60,351 nucleotides of DNA from Mycobacterium attenuatum (GTDB taxonomy: Bacteria > Actinomycetota > Actinomycetes > Mycobacteriales > Mycobacteriaceae), in assembly GCF_900566085.1 (NCBI RefSeq), contig NZ_UPHT01000025.1, forward strand, positions 1 to 60,351, read 5' to 3'. Shown piece by piece: positions 44,461-52,896 of the stretch. The notes under the pieces are model-generated. The model made no database searches. It was not told the origin of the DNA and was given only the letters and a program-made list of their open reading frames with translations. The position numbers were made by a program, and so were the translations under genes. Numbering within the stretch: position 1 is the stretch's first letter; the number at the start of each line of letters is the position of its first letter.

Positions 44461-44745
44461 CTACGCGCGTTTGGCTCCGAGGATGCACCAGCCGAGGTGA
44501 TGCGCGATGAAGTCGCGGGCGATGTAAAGCACACCGATGACGACCACCGCCAGCACCAGGGCGAAGATCGCCCAGCCGAGCACGACCAGCACCGGGCGCC
44601 GCGCCGTGGCGTGGTCCGCGATGAGGCCCGCCCCGGCGGCCTGCAGCCGCACCCCGAGCGCGAACAGCGCCGGCAGCCCGGCGCCCAGCACCAAGCTGAA
44701 TACCAGGATCTTCGCCGTGGCCTCGTAGTTGAACCAGTGATTCAT
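44461..44745 (-). CDS. Small membrane protein, Rv0544c-like
   Basis: The 94-aa protein has two hydrophobic helices (about 12-33 and 51-72) and a conserved-looking tail IARDFIAHHLGWCILG. ATG 44745 overlaps the pitA stop by 4 nt (ATGA), so it is co-translated with the phosphate transporter and may assist it. No known domain is recognised. It holds the place of Rv0544c. Confidence 0.85.
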   Translation of the reverse strand: MNHWFNYEATAKILVFSLVLGAGLPALFALGVRLQAAGAGLIADHATARRPVLVVLGWAIFALVLAVVVIGVLYIARDFIAHHLGWCILGAKRA

Positions 44746-46013
44746 GAAGCGTTACCCGCCTTGAGTGCGTCGTCGGCGCCGAACTCCGCGAGGGGACCAT
44801 TGGTTTGCGCTCCCGGTGGAGGTGCCAGGGGAGGTGCCGGCGGAGAAGGCGGCTGTGCGGCAGGCCTCCCGGCCCCGTCGAGCCCGGCCGTCAGGCTGCC
44901 TTCCCAGTCGGCGTTGACGTTGGTGTGGTCCACTCGTGCTTTCCGGGACTGCCGCCAGATGGCGACGGCGACCAGGCACAACAGGCCGAAACCGACCAAT
45001 GCGCCCGGGTATCCGCCGATGACGTGCACCAGCTCGTAGGTGACCGCTCCGACCAGGCCGGCCAACGGAAGCGTGATCAGCCATGCGGCCACCATCCGGC
45101 CGGCGACCCCCCAGCGGACTTCGGCGCCGGGCTTGCCCACGCCGCTGCCCAGCACCGATCCGGTAGCCACCTGGGTGGTCGACAACGCGTAGCCAAAATG
45201 CGCCGACAGCAGAATCACCGCGGCCGACGCCGACTCGGCGGCCATGCCCTGTGGCGGCTTGATCTCGACCAGTCCCTTGCCCAGGGTTCGGATAATGCGC
45301 CAGCCACCCAGGTAGGTGCCCCCGGCCATCGCCACCGCACAGGACACGATGACCCACAGCGGCGGCATCGTCGCGGATTTGCTGACCGCGCCGTAGGACA
45401 TCAGCGCCAGAAAGATCACGCCCATCGTCTTCTGGGCGTCGTTGGTGCCATGCGCCAACGAGACCAGCGACGCCGAGCCGATCTGACCTTGCCGAAACCC
45501 GTTTTCGGTCCGCTTGCCCGGCAGGCCGCGGATGACCCGGTACACCAGCCAGGTGCCGGCCGCCGCGACGAGCGTGGCCAGCAGCGCCGCCACCACGGCC
45601 GGTACGATCACCTTGGACACCACACCGCTCCAGATGACGCCACGACCGCCCACCGCGGCGATCGTGGCGCCCACGATGCCGCCGATCAAGGCGTGCGAAG
45701 AACTCGACGGGATGCCGAGCAGCCAGGTCAGCAGGTTCCACACGATTCCGCCGACCAGCCCGGCGAACACCAACTCCAGCGTCACCAGGTTGGCGTCGAT
45801 CAGCCCTTTGGCGATCGTGGCCGCGACGGCGGTGGACAAGAATGCGCCCACCAGGTTCAGCACCGCCGAAAGAATGACTGCAGTTTTGGGCGCCAATGCG
45901 CCGCTGGCGATGGAGGTGGCCATCGCATTGCCAGTGTCGTGGAAGCCGTTGGTGAAATCGAACGCCAACGCTGTGATCACGACAATCACCAACAGGAAGA
46001 AGTCTAGGGTCAC
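44742..46013 (-). CDS. pitA: Low-affinity inorganic phosphate transporter PitA
   Basis: The 423-aa protein belongs to the PiT family: the duplicated signature appears as FDFTNGFHDTGNAMATSIAS near the N-terminus and SLAHGTNDAQKTMGVIFLAL in the middle, with about ten membrane helices. It imports phosphate as a metal-phosphate complex driven by protons. A Pro-rich cytosolic tail ends the protein. It matches Rv0545c (417 aa). 97 bp separate its start from the glyoxalase-fold gene upstream. Confidence 0.94.
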   Translation of the reverse strand: MTLDFFLLVIVVITALAFDFTNGFHDTGNAMATSIASGALAPKTAVILSAVLNLVGAFLSTAVAATIAKGLIDANLVTLELVFAGLVGGIVWNLLTWLLGIPSSSSHALIGGIVGATIAAVGGRGVIWSGVVSKVIVPAVVAALLATLVAAAGTWLVYRVIRGLPGKRTENGFRQGQIGSASLVSLAHGTNDAQKTMGVIFLALMSYGAVSKSATMPPLWVIVSCAVAMAGGTYLGGWRIIRTLGKGLVEIKPPQGMAAESASAAVILLSAHFGYALSTTQVATGSVLGSGVGKPGAEVRWGVAGRMVAAWLITLPLAGLVGAVTYELVHVIGGYPGALVGFGLLCLVAVAIWRQSRKARVDHTNVNADWEGSLTAGLDGAGRPAAQPPSPPAPPLAPPPGAQTNGPLAEFGADDALKAGNAS

Positions 46014-46110
46014 GGCTCATGATTCTGGTATCCGGGCTAATCCGTTGTCGAATAAGGAGGTACCCGAAACGCGGGTGCGCGATGATTCGTTGCCAGATAT
46101 TACTTAGCCG

Positions 46111-46518
46111 TTAACCTGTAGTTCCGCTGCGTTCACCTCGGGTGTCTTTGCGCAGCGGGTGCCCCGGAGGAATCTCTACGAAGATCAACGTGATGCCGTC
46201 CGGGTCGATCACGTGCATCTCGTAGAGTCCCCACGGTTCGCGCTGCGGCTCGCGGGCGATCGACACCCCTCGGCCCGCCAGCTCGCCGCGCGTCGCGTCC
46301 AAGTCGCGCACCTGCAGCCACAGCGCCCCAGGAAAGGGTCCGCGGGAGTGGTCAGACTCGCCGAAGCCGGCCAGCTCGAGTAGCGACTGGCCGGCGAAAA
46401 ATACGGTGCCAGAAGGGTATTCACGGGCGATCGCCAGCCCTACCTGATCCCGGTAGAAGCTCAGCGACCGCTGATAGTCGGCCGGCCGCAGCAGCATCCG
46501 ACTGGCCAAGATTTCCAT
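46111..46518 (-). CDS. Glyoxalase/bleomycin-resistance (VOC) domain protein, Rv0546c-like
   Basis: The 135-aa protein has the paired beta-alpha-beta units of the VOC fold: MLLRPADYQRSLSFYRDQVG, then LWLQVRDLDATRGELAGRG and MHVIDPDGITLIFVEIP with the conserved Glu. VOC proteins use a metal for isomerase, lyase or dioxygenase reactions, or bind antibiotics; the activity here is unknown. It is 21 bp downstream of the maleylpyruvate isomerase-like gene on the same strand. Confidence 0.88.
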   Translation of the reverse strand: MEILASRMLLRPADYQRSLSFYRDQVGLAIAREYPSGTVFFAGQSLLELAGFGESDHSRGPFPGALWLQVRDLDATRGELAGRGVSIAREPQREPWGLYEMHVIDPDGITLIFVEIPPGHPLRKDTRGERSGTTG

Positions 46519-46539
46519 GATGTCGTGTCTATCACGTCG

Positions 46540-47169
46540 TCAGTCGGGGGTGCACCGGCTTCGTAGGGTCGGCACGCCGGGACCCGTGAGGTCCGCACAC
46601 GCGGCACCCCGGCCTGTCATCGCCAGCAGCAGCGACAGCAGTGGGCCGTTGACCTCCGCGCCCTGCCCGTGCCGCCAGTCCTGATCGGTGGCCTGTAATG
46701 CCAGCCCCGATATGCGGCTCTTGGAGCCGATGAGCATGTTGGAGCCCTTGTAGAAGTCGATCACCTGCCGCACCGCATCGGGCGGGTACGAGTGCGAGAT
46801 GCCCAGCGGGCGGCGGACGTCCTCGCCGTGGACAATGACCTCCCCGAGCCAGGACGTCTTCGGCCCGGGCGGGGCGGAGGTGGACTGCTGCAGACTGCGG
46901 AATTGGTTGAGGGTGGCGGCCGCGTCGGGGCCGCGGCGCTTGACGATCTGGCCGTCGGCGAATTTGCCGAAGTCAAACCCGGCCCGGGCCAGTGCGACGA
47001 AGAAGGTGGCCGGGTTGAGGGCGGCGGTCGCCGACAGGTGCGCGACGACGTCGCGCACGGTCCATCCGGCACACAGCGACGGCGTGTCCCACTGCTTCGG
47101 CGTCAGGGTGGCGAGGTGGTCGGCGAGCGCGCCGCGCTCGGCCGCGATGGTGGTCCAGATATCGCCCAT
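46540..47169 (-). CDS. Maleylpyruvate isomerase-family (mycothiol-dependent, DinB-like) protein
   Basis: The 209-aa protein begins with the DinB-like four-helix domain (SLCAGWTVRDVVAHLSATA, with the metal His) and continues with WLGEVIVHGEDVRRPLGI, the pattern of the actinobacterial maleylpyruvate isomerase family. Members use mycothiol or have unknown roles. I chose ATG 47169 because GGGAG precedes it and because the upstream frame reads through the neighbouring SDR gene. I do not recall it at this locus in M. tuberculosis. Confidence 0.85.
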   Translation of the reverse strand: MGDIWTTIAAERGALADHLATLTPKQWDTPSLCAGWTVRDVVAHLSATAALNPATFFVALARAGFDFGKFADGQIVKRRGPDAAATLNQFRSLQQSTSAPPGPKTSWLGEVIVHGEDVRRPLGISHSYPPDAVRQVIDFYKGSNMLIGSKSRISGLALQATDQDWRHGQGAEVNGPLLSLLLAMTGRGAACADLTGPGVPTLRSRCTPD

Positions 47170-47183
47170 GGCACACTCCCGGG

Positions 47184-48071
47184 TTAGTCGCCGTCGAGTT
47201 GATTGTTGCGTTGCTGCATAAGGGCATTGACCCAGCGTGGCCCGATGGTGTTGAGCGCCTTGGCCGCCAGCGCGATCCGCGGCGCGATCCGCACCGGCCG
47301 GGTCCGCGCGGCGGTCACCATCCACTCGGCCGCTTCCCGCGCAGTCAGGGCGGGCACGCCGTCATAGGCCTTCGTCGGTGCGATCATCGGAGTCGACACC
47401 AAAGGGTAGTAGAGCGTCGTGGAATGCACCCCGTATCGCCCCCATTCGGTCTCGATGGTTCGGCTCACCGCCGACAGTGCCGCCTTGGAGGCGTTGTACA
47501 CCGAGAACAGTGGCGTCGCCTCCGACAACACGCCCCACGTCGCGACGTTGATGATGTGGCCGTCGCCGCGCTCGCGCATCCCCGGCGCTAGACCCCGGAT
47601 CAGCCGCAGCGGGGCGTAGTAGTTCAGCGCGATCGTCCGCTCGACGTCGTGCCAGCGCTGCAGCGATTCGTCCAGCGGGCGCCGGATGGACCGCCCGGCG
47701 TTGTTAATCAGGATGTCGACACCGCCCATGCGCCGTTGCACCTCGGCCACCAGGGCGTCGACGGCCTCCAGGTCGGATAGGTTGCAAGGCATCGACATCG
47801 CGGCTCCGCCGGACGTGGTGATGCGGTCCGCCACGGCGTCCAGCAAATCCTTGCGGCGGGCGACGACGGCCACGGTGGCGCCGCGGCGGGCGAACAGCTC
47901 GGCCGCGGCCTCGCCGATGCCTGAGGAGGCGCCCGTGATCAGAATCCGCTTGCCGTCGAGGTTGACCGGTTTGATCGCGGGCCGGTTGACCAGCACTTGC
48001 GGTGACGCCGGCGGCCGCATGGTGGCCAGCGAGATCTGTTCGGCCAACCGGCGCAGCGGGCTCTTGCTCAC
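47184..48071 (-). CDS. Short-chain dehydrogenase/reductase, Rv0547c-like
   Basis: The 295-aa classical SDR has the nucleotide motif ITGASSGIGEAAAE, the structural NNAGRSIRRP and the catalytic YNASK with a preceding Ser (VLSEATPLFSVYNASK). AVVARRKDLL after the second strand suggests NADP preference. I chose GTG 48071, giving SKSPLRRLAEQISLATM as in the remembered Rv0547c (294 aa); its ribosome binding site is weak. It lies 14 bp upstream of the isomerase-like gene. The substrate is unknown, perhaps a lipid ketone or aldehyde. Confidence 0.9.
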   Translation of the reverse strand: MSKSPLRRLAEQISLATMRPPASPQVLVNRPAIKPVNLDGKRILITGASSGIGEAAAELFARRGATVAVVARRKDLLDAVADRITTSGGAAMSMPCNLSDLEAVDALVAEVQRRMGGVDILINNAGRSIRRPLDESLQRWHDVERTIALNYYAPLRLIRGLAPGMRERGDGHIINVATWGVLSEATPLFSVYNASKAALSAVSRTIETEWGRYGVHSTTLYYPLVSTPMIAPTKAYDGVPALTAREAAEWMVTAARTRPVRIAPRIALAAKALNTIGPRWVNALMQQRNNQLDGD

Positions 48072-48139
48072 CGTGGGGAGTCTAGGCGGGCGCGCCGCCT
48101 GGCCGACCTCGACGTCAGCCTGCCCCCCACGCTGCACCC

Positions 48140-49042
48140 TTAGAAGTAGCGCGGGAAGGGGCTCCAATCCGGGGGGCGCTTCTGCAAAAACGCGTCACGG
48201 CCCTCGACGGCCTCGTCGGTCATGTAGGCCAGCCGGGTGGCCTCGCCGGCGAACAGTTGCTGGCCCACCAGCCCGTCGTCGAGCAGATTGAACGCGAACT
48301 TCAGCATCCGTTGCGCCTGAGGCGATTTGGCGTTGATCTCGGACGCCCACTGGATGCCCACCGTCTCCAGCTCGGCGTGGTTGACGACTTCGTTGACCGC
48401 ACCCATGTGGTGCATCTGCTCGGCGGTGTAGGGCCGGCCCAAGAAGAAGATCTCGCGGGCGAACTTCTGGCCCACCTGGCGCGCCAGATATGCGCTGCCG
48501 TAACCGCCGTCGAAGCTGCCGACGTCGGCGTCGGTCTGCTTGAAGCGGGCATGTTCACGGCTGGCCAGGGTGAGGTCGCACACCACGTGCAGGCTGTGCC
48601 CGCCGCCGGCGGCCCAGCCATTGACCAGGCAGATGACCACCTTGGGCATGAACCGGATCAGCCGCTGCACCTCGAGGATGTGCAACCGGCCGGCGCGCGC
48701 GATGTCAACGGTGTCCGCGGTTTCGCCGGAGGCGTATTGATAGCCGCTGCGCCCGCGAATGCGTTGGTCGCCGCCGGAGCAGAACGCCCAGCCGCCGTCT
48801 TTCGGGGACGGTCCGTTGCCGGTCAACAGCACCACGCCGACGTCGGGGGACATCCGCGCGTGGTCGAGCACCCGGTACAGCTCGTCGACGGTGTGCGGCC
48901 GAAAGGCGTTGCGCACCTCGGGCCGGTTGAACGCCACCCGCACCGTGGCATCGCTGACATGGCGGTGGTAGGTGATGTCGGTCAGGTCGTCGAATCCGCC
49001 GGCCGGCCCCCATACGTGAGGGTCAAAGGGGTTGTCGCTCAA
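48140..49042 (-). CDS. menB: 1,4-dihydroxy-2-naphthoyl-CoA synthase
   Basis: MenB closes the second ring of menaquinone from o-succinylbenzoyl-CoA. The 300-aa crotonase-fold enzyme has the oxyanion-hole segment WAFCSGGDQRIRG, NGWAAGGGHSLH, and the active-site KQTDADVGSFDGGYG. It ends with the typical RPPDWSPFPRYF. The start is a TTG at 49042 preceded by GGAG about 9 nt away. The M. tuberculosis protein (Rv0548c, 314 aa) has a short extra N-terminus that is not evident here. Next upstream is an F420-type reductase instead of vapBC3. Confidence 0.95.
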   Translation of the reverse strand: MSDNPFDPHVWGPAGGFDDLTDITYHRHVSDATVRVAFNRPEVRNAFRPHTVDELYRVLDHARMSPDVGVVLLTGNGPSPKDGGWAFCSGGDQRIRGRSGYQYASGETADTVDIARAGRLHILEVQRLIRFMPKVVICLVNGWAAGGGHSLHVVCDLTLASREHARFKQTDADVGSFDGGYGSAYLARQVGQKFAREIFFLGRPYTAEQMHHMGAVNEVVNHAELETVGIQWASEINAKSPQAQRMLKFAFNLLDDGLVGQQLFAGEATRLAYMTDEAVEGRDAFLQKRPPDWSPFPRYF

Positions 49043-49060
49043 GTCTTGTGGACTCCGTTC

Positions 49061-49513
49061 TCACGCGGGCTCGAACCGGAAGACGACGAAGCGCCCGGCC
49101 ATTGCCTCGAGTTCGTCGGGGCTGCCCTGGCTGATCAGGCCGCATTGCTTCATCACCCGCACGCCGGTGGGCACGTGGGCCGGGAAGGCGCGCAGGATCG
49201 GACGGGCCTGGTCGGGCGGCAGCTCCACCAGCCGCAGACGCTCGGAGCTGCGGCCGCGGGTCAGAGTGACTTGGCCTGCGGCACGGACGTTTTCGACCCA
49301 GTCGGCGCCCGGGAAGCCGGCCACGACATAACTGGTCCCGTCGACCGTCATCGGCGTGACGGGGGTAGATCGCGGGATGCCGGACTTGCGGCCGGGCACC
49401 GTCAACACCGCCGGGCCTTCCTTGCCGTAAGCCAGGCCCAGGCGTGACACGGCCATCATGACCTTGTTGATCGCCCTCAGCCACCACGGCGGGCGGACCC
49501 GGTCACCAGTCAT
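49061..49513 (-). CDS. F420-dependent nitroreductase/quinone-reductase family protein (Ddn-like)
   Basis: The 150-aa split-barrel protein has GPAVLTVPGRKSGIPRSTPV at about 32-51 and TSYVVAGFPGADWVENVRAA, the pattern of deazaflavin-dependent reductases. It lies 18 bp upstream of menB on the same strand. Family members can reduce menaquinone with F420H2, so a link to quinone redox is attractive but unproven. I chose ATG 49513; the frame continues upstream without a better signal. It differs clearly from the other family member at 20602-20997. Confidence 0.82.
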   Translation of the reverse strand: MTGDRVRPPWWLRAINKVMMAVSRLGLAYGKEGPAVLTVPGRKSGIPRSTPVTPMTVDGTSYVVAGFPGADWVENVRAAGQVTLTRGRSSERLRLVELPPDQARPILRAFPAHVPTGVRVMKQCGLISQGSPDELEAMAGRFVVFRFEPA

Positions 49514-49537
49514 GGCTGCCACAGTAGTCACCACGCC

Positions 49538-49593
49538 CGAGCGTGACGCCACAGTCACGCCCGACCGCGAACGCGCCTGCAGCGTCACGCTCG
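49538..49593. repeat. Intergenic inverted repeat with CGAGCGTGACGC arms
   Basis: CGAGCGTGACGC at 49538-49549 is mirrored exactly by GCGTCACGCTCG at 49582-49593. The 32-bp spacer holds another GTCACGC and a palindrome-like CGCGAACGCG. It lies between fadD8 and the F420-type reductase. I remember similar GAGCGTGA...TCACGCTC elements scattered between genes of slow-growing mycobacteria, so it is probably a dispersed intergenic repeat; a role in mRNA stability or termination is possible. Confidence 0.7.
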
Positions 49594-49612
49594 GCGCCGC
49601 ACCAGCCCAGCA

Positions 49613-51214
49613 TCAGCCGACGGCGCGGCCCGCACCCTCCCAGAATCGCGCCCGCACCGCCTTCTTGTCCGGCTTGCCCAGCCCGGTCAACGGCAGCGAG
49701 CCGACAACCACCACCCGCTTCGGCGACTGCACCGAGCCCTTGCGTTCCTTGACCGCGGTCTGGATTTCGACGGTCATCGCCTCGATGGCCGCCTCGTCGC
49801 GGGGGGCGTCGGCCCGCAGTACCACCACCGCCGTGACGGCCTCGCCCCACTTCTCGTCGGGCGTACCGACCACACACACCTGGGCAACGCAAGCATGCTC
49901 GGCGATCACATCTTCGACCTCGCGGGGGAACACGTTGAACCCGCCGGTGACGATCATGTCCTTGACCCGGTCCACGATGTAGTAGAAGCCGTCGGAATCT
50001 TCGCGGGCCATATCGCCGGTGTGCAGCCAGCCGTCTTTGAACGTCTCGGCCGTGGCTTCGGGAAGGTTCCAGTAGCCACCGGCCAGCAGCGGTCCGCTGA
50101 CGCAGATTTCGCCCGGCTCACCCTGCGGCACCGGCTTGCCGTTCTCGCCCAGCAGCGCCACCCGCGCGAACAGGGTCGGCCGTCCGCAGGAGGTCAGCCG
50201 CTTCTCGTCGTGATCGCCCTTGGCCAGGTAGGTGATCACCATCGGCGCCTCGGATTGGCCGTAATACTGGGCGAAGATCGGCCCGAACCGCGCGATCGCC
50301 TCCGCCAGCCGCACCGGGTTGATCGCCGAGGCGCCGTAATAGACCGTCTGCAGCGACGACAGGTCGCGGGTGCGCGAATCCGGGTGGTCTAGCAGTGCAT
50401 ACAGCATCGAAGGCACCAACATGGTGGCCGTAATGCGTTGCTCCTCAATGACTTTCAATACCTCGGCCGGATCAAACTTGGCCAGCACCACCATTTCGCC
50501 GCCCTTAATCACCGTCGGGGTGAAAAACGCTGCACCGGCGTGCGATAACGGCGTGCACATCAGAAACCGCGGGTTTTCCGGCCATTCCCATTCGGCGAGC
50601 TGAATCGATGTCATGGTGACAATCGACTGCGCGGTCCCCATCACGCCCTTGGGCTTTCCCGTGGTGCCCCCGGTGTAGGTCAGCCCGATGACCTGATCCG
50701 GCGGCAGGTCGGCGGGCACCAGCGGCTTCGGCTGGTACTTGGCTGCCTCCGCGGACAAGTCGACAGCCACCTCTTTCAAGGCGTCCGGCACCGGCCCGAT
50801 GGTCAGAATCTGCTTCAGCGACGCTACCTTCTCCAGCAGCCCCAGCGCGCGCTCGACGAACATCGGGTTGGGGTCGATGATCAGCGAGCTGATCCCGGCG
50901 TCGGAGAGCACGTAGGCGTGGTCGTCCAGCGATCCCAGCGGGTGCAGCGCGGTGCGCCGGTAGCCGCGGGTCTGGCCGGCGCCGATGATCATCAGCACTT
51001 CGGGTCGGTTGAGTGACAGCAGGCCGACGGCTACGCCGGTACCGGCGCCCAGCGCCTCGAACGCCTGGATGTACTGGCTGATCCGGTCGGCCAGCTGGCC
51101 GCCGGTCAGGGTGGTGTCGCCCAGGAACAACACCGGCTTGTTCGTGTGGCGCTTGAGCGCGCCGGCCAGCAGATGGCCGTTGTGGACCGGGTTGCGCAAC
51201 GAATCGTCACTCAT
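49613..51214 (-). CDS. fadD8: Fatty-acyl-CoA/AMP ligase, FadD8-like
   Basis: The 533-aa adenylating enzyme has the AMP-binding loop YTGGTTGKPKGVMG, YYGQSEAPMVIT, the hinge-region WLHTGDMAREDSDGFYYIVDR, and the C-terminal lysine region LPLTGLGKPDKKAVR. FadD proteins activate fatty or sterol-derived acids to acyl-CoA or acyl-AMP. ATG 51214 gives a slightly shorter protein than the 571 aa I recall for Rv0551c. A KstR-like motif lies 10 bp upstream of the start, which points to induction by sterols or fatty acids. It is divergent from the amidohydrolase gene. Confidence 0.92.
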   Translation of the reverse strand: MSDDSLRNPVHNGHLLAGALKRHTNKPVLFLGDTTLTGGQLADRISQYIQAFEALGAGTGVAVGLLSLNRPEVLMIIGAGQTRGYRRTALHPLGSLDDHAYVLSDAGISSLIIDPNPMFVERALGLLEKVASLKQILTIGPVPDALKEVAVDLSAEAAKYQPKPLVPADLPPDQVIGLTYTGGTTGKPKGVMGTAQSIVTMTSIQLAEWEWPENPRFLMCTPLSHAGAAFFTPTVIKGGEMVVLAKFDPAEVLKVIEEQRITATMLVPSMLYALLDHPDSRTRDLSSLQTVYYGASAINPVRLAEAIARFGPIFAQYYGQSEAPMVITYLAKGDHDEKRLTSCGRPTLFARVALLGENGKPVPQGEPGEICVSGPLLAGGYWNLPEATAETFKDGWLHTGDMAREDSDGFYYIVDRVKDMIVTGGFNVFPREVEDVIAEHACVAQVCVVGTPDEKWGEAVTAVVVLRADAPRDEAAIEAMTVEIQTAVKERKGSVQSPKRVVVVGSLPLTGLGKPDKKAVRARFWEGAGRAVG

Positions 51215-51224
51215 GTGGCAAGAC

Positions 51225-51238
51225 TAGAACGTGTTGCA
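51225..51238. promoter_or_regulatory. KstR-like operator between fadD8 and the amidohydrolase gene
   Basis: TAGAACGTGTTGCA fits the remembered KstR consensus TnnAACnnGTTnnA at every fixed base. It sits 10 bp before the fadD8 ATG and 53 bp before the divergent amidohydrolase ATG, so one bound regulator could control both. Other TetR-family lipid regulators bind similar AGAACNNGTT sites, so KstR itself is not certain. Confidence 0.5.
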
Positions 51239-51291
51239 ATTCGGGCTTACCGCACCCTCGCCGGCCTCACCTATTACTAGGATCGCCGCTC

Positions 51292-52896
51292 ATGGCCCCC
51301 GCAGATCTCGTCATCACCGGAACCGTGCTCACCGTCGATGAGGCGCGGCCTACCGCCGAAGCGCTCGCCGTCGCCAACGGCCGGATCGTCGCCGTCGGCA
51401 ACCGGTCCGAGATCAACGAGCTGATCGGTCCCGACACTCGCACCATCGATCTGGGTTCGGGCTGTGTCATGCCGGGTTTCGTCGAGGCACATGGTCATCC
51501 GCTGATGGAGGCACTCGCTCTGTCGGATCGGTTCGTCGACATCCGCCCGGTCACCATCGGCAGGGCGGACGGCGTCGTCGACGCGATCCGCGCCGAGGTC
51601 GCCCGGCGCGGCGCCGGCGGCGCCTACTTCAATGGCTGGGACCCGCTGCTGCAGTCGGGACTCCCGGAGCCGACGCTGGCCTGGCTCGACGCCACCGCCC
51701 CCGACGGGCCGCTGGTGATCATCCACAACTCCGGCCACAAGGCCTTCTTCAATTCGCATGCCGCCCGCGTCAACGGGCTGACGCGCGACACTCCCGATCC
51801 CAAGGGCTCGAGCTACGGCCACGACGCCGACGGTGAGCTCGACGGCACCGCCGTGGAGATCGGGGCAGTGTTTTCCCTGCTCGGCGACGCGATCAAGCCC
51901 AGCGACTACCCGGGAATGCTGCGCGCCGAATGCGCCCGGCTCAACCGCGCCGGGCTGACCATGTGCTCGGAAATGGCCTTCGATCCCGAGTTCGGGCCGC
52001 TGGTCGAGCAGCTGCGCAACGACCTGACGGTGCGGTTGCGTACCTACGAGATGTCCAATGCGCGGATGTCCACCGACGCCACGCCCGGCCAGGGCGACGA
52101 CATCTTGCGTCAGGTGGGAATCAAGATCTGGGTGGACGGCTCGCCCTATGTTGGCAACATCGACCTGTCTTTTCCCTACCTGGACACCGCCGCCACCCGC
52201 ACCATCGGTGTGCCACCCGGTTCGTGCGGCTGCGCCAACTACACCCGCGAACAGCTCACCGAAATCGTGCACGCCTATTTCCCCAAGGGCTGGCAGATGG
52301 CCTGCCACGTGCAGGGCGACGCCGGCGTGGACACCATCCTCGACGTCTACGAAGGCGTCCTGCGCGCGCACCCGCGCGAGGATCACCGGCTGCGGCTTGA
52401 GCACGTCGGCGCCATCCGGCCCGACCAGCTGCGGCGGGCGGCGGCACTTGGCGTCACGTGCAGCATCTTCGTCGATCAGATCCACTACTGGGGTGACGTG
52501 GTGGTCGACGGCCTGTTCGGGCCGGAACGCGGATCCCGCTGGATGCCGGCCGGGTCCGCGGTGGCCACCGGCATGCGGATCTCGCTGCACAACGACCCGC
52601 CGGTCACCCCGGAAGAACCGCTGCGCAACATCAGCGTGGCCGCGACCCGGGTGGCGCCAAGCGGCCGGGTGGTGGGCCCCGAGGAGTGTTTGACGGTCGA
52701 GCAGGCGATCCGTGCGCAGACCATCGATCCCGCCTGGCAGATGTTCGCCGACGACGTCGTCGGCTCCCTGGAGGTGGGCAAATACGCCGACCTAGTGGTG
52801 CTGTCGGCCGATCCGCGGACGGTGCCGCCCGAGGAGATAGCCGATCTCGAGGTGCGGGCCACGTTTCTGGCGGGCCGGCAGGTCTATCGGCAGTGA
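51292..52896 (+). CDS. Amidohydrolase family 3 (YtcJ-like) metal-dependent hydrolase, Rv0552-like
   Basis: The 534-aa protein has the metal-binding GFVEAHGHPLMEA near 60-72, a central region with IHNSGHKAFFNS, the HVQGDAGVDTILD histidine near 338 and RLEHVGAIRPDQL. VGKYADLVVLSADPR closes the fold near the C-terminus. Family members hydrolyse amides or related bonds. Length equals the remembered Rv0552. The stop overlaps the menC GTG (GTGA), so it is translationally coupled to menaquinone genes, although its reaction is not known to belong to that pathway. Confidence 0.9.
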   Translation: MAPADLVITGTVLTVDEARPTAEALAVANGRIVAVGNRSEINELIGPDTRTIDLGSGCVMPGFVEAHGHPLMEALALSDRFVDIRPVTIGRADGVVDAIRAEVARRGAGGAYFNGWDPLLQSGLPEPTLAWLDATAPDGPLVIIHNSGHKAFFNSHAARVNGLTRDTPDPKGSSYGHDADGELDGTAVEIGAVFSLLGDAIKPSDYPGMLRAECARLNRAGLTMCSEMAFDPEFGPLVEQLRNDLTVRLRTYEMSNARMSTDATPGQGDDILRQVGIKIWVDGSPYVGNIDLSFPYLDTAATRTIGVPPGSCGCANYTREQLTEIVHAYFPKGWQMACHVQGDAGVDTILDVYEGVLRAHPREDHRLRLEHVGAIRPDQLRRAAALGVTCSIFVDQIHYWGDVVVDGLFGPERGSRWMPAGSAVATGMRISLHNDPPVTPEEPLRNISVAATRVAPSGRVVGPEECLTVEQAIRAQTIDPAWQMFADDVVGSLEVGKYADLVVLSADPRTVPPEEIADLEVRATFLAGRQVYRQ

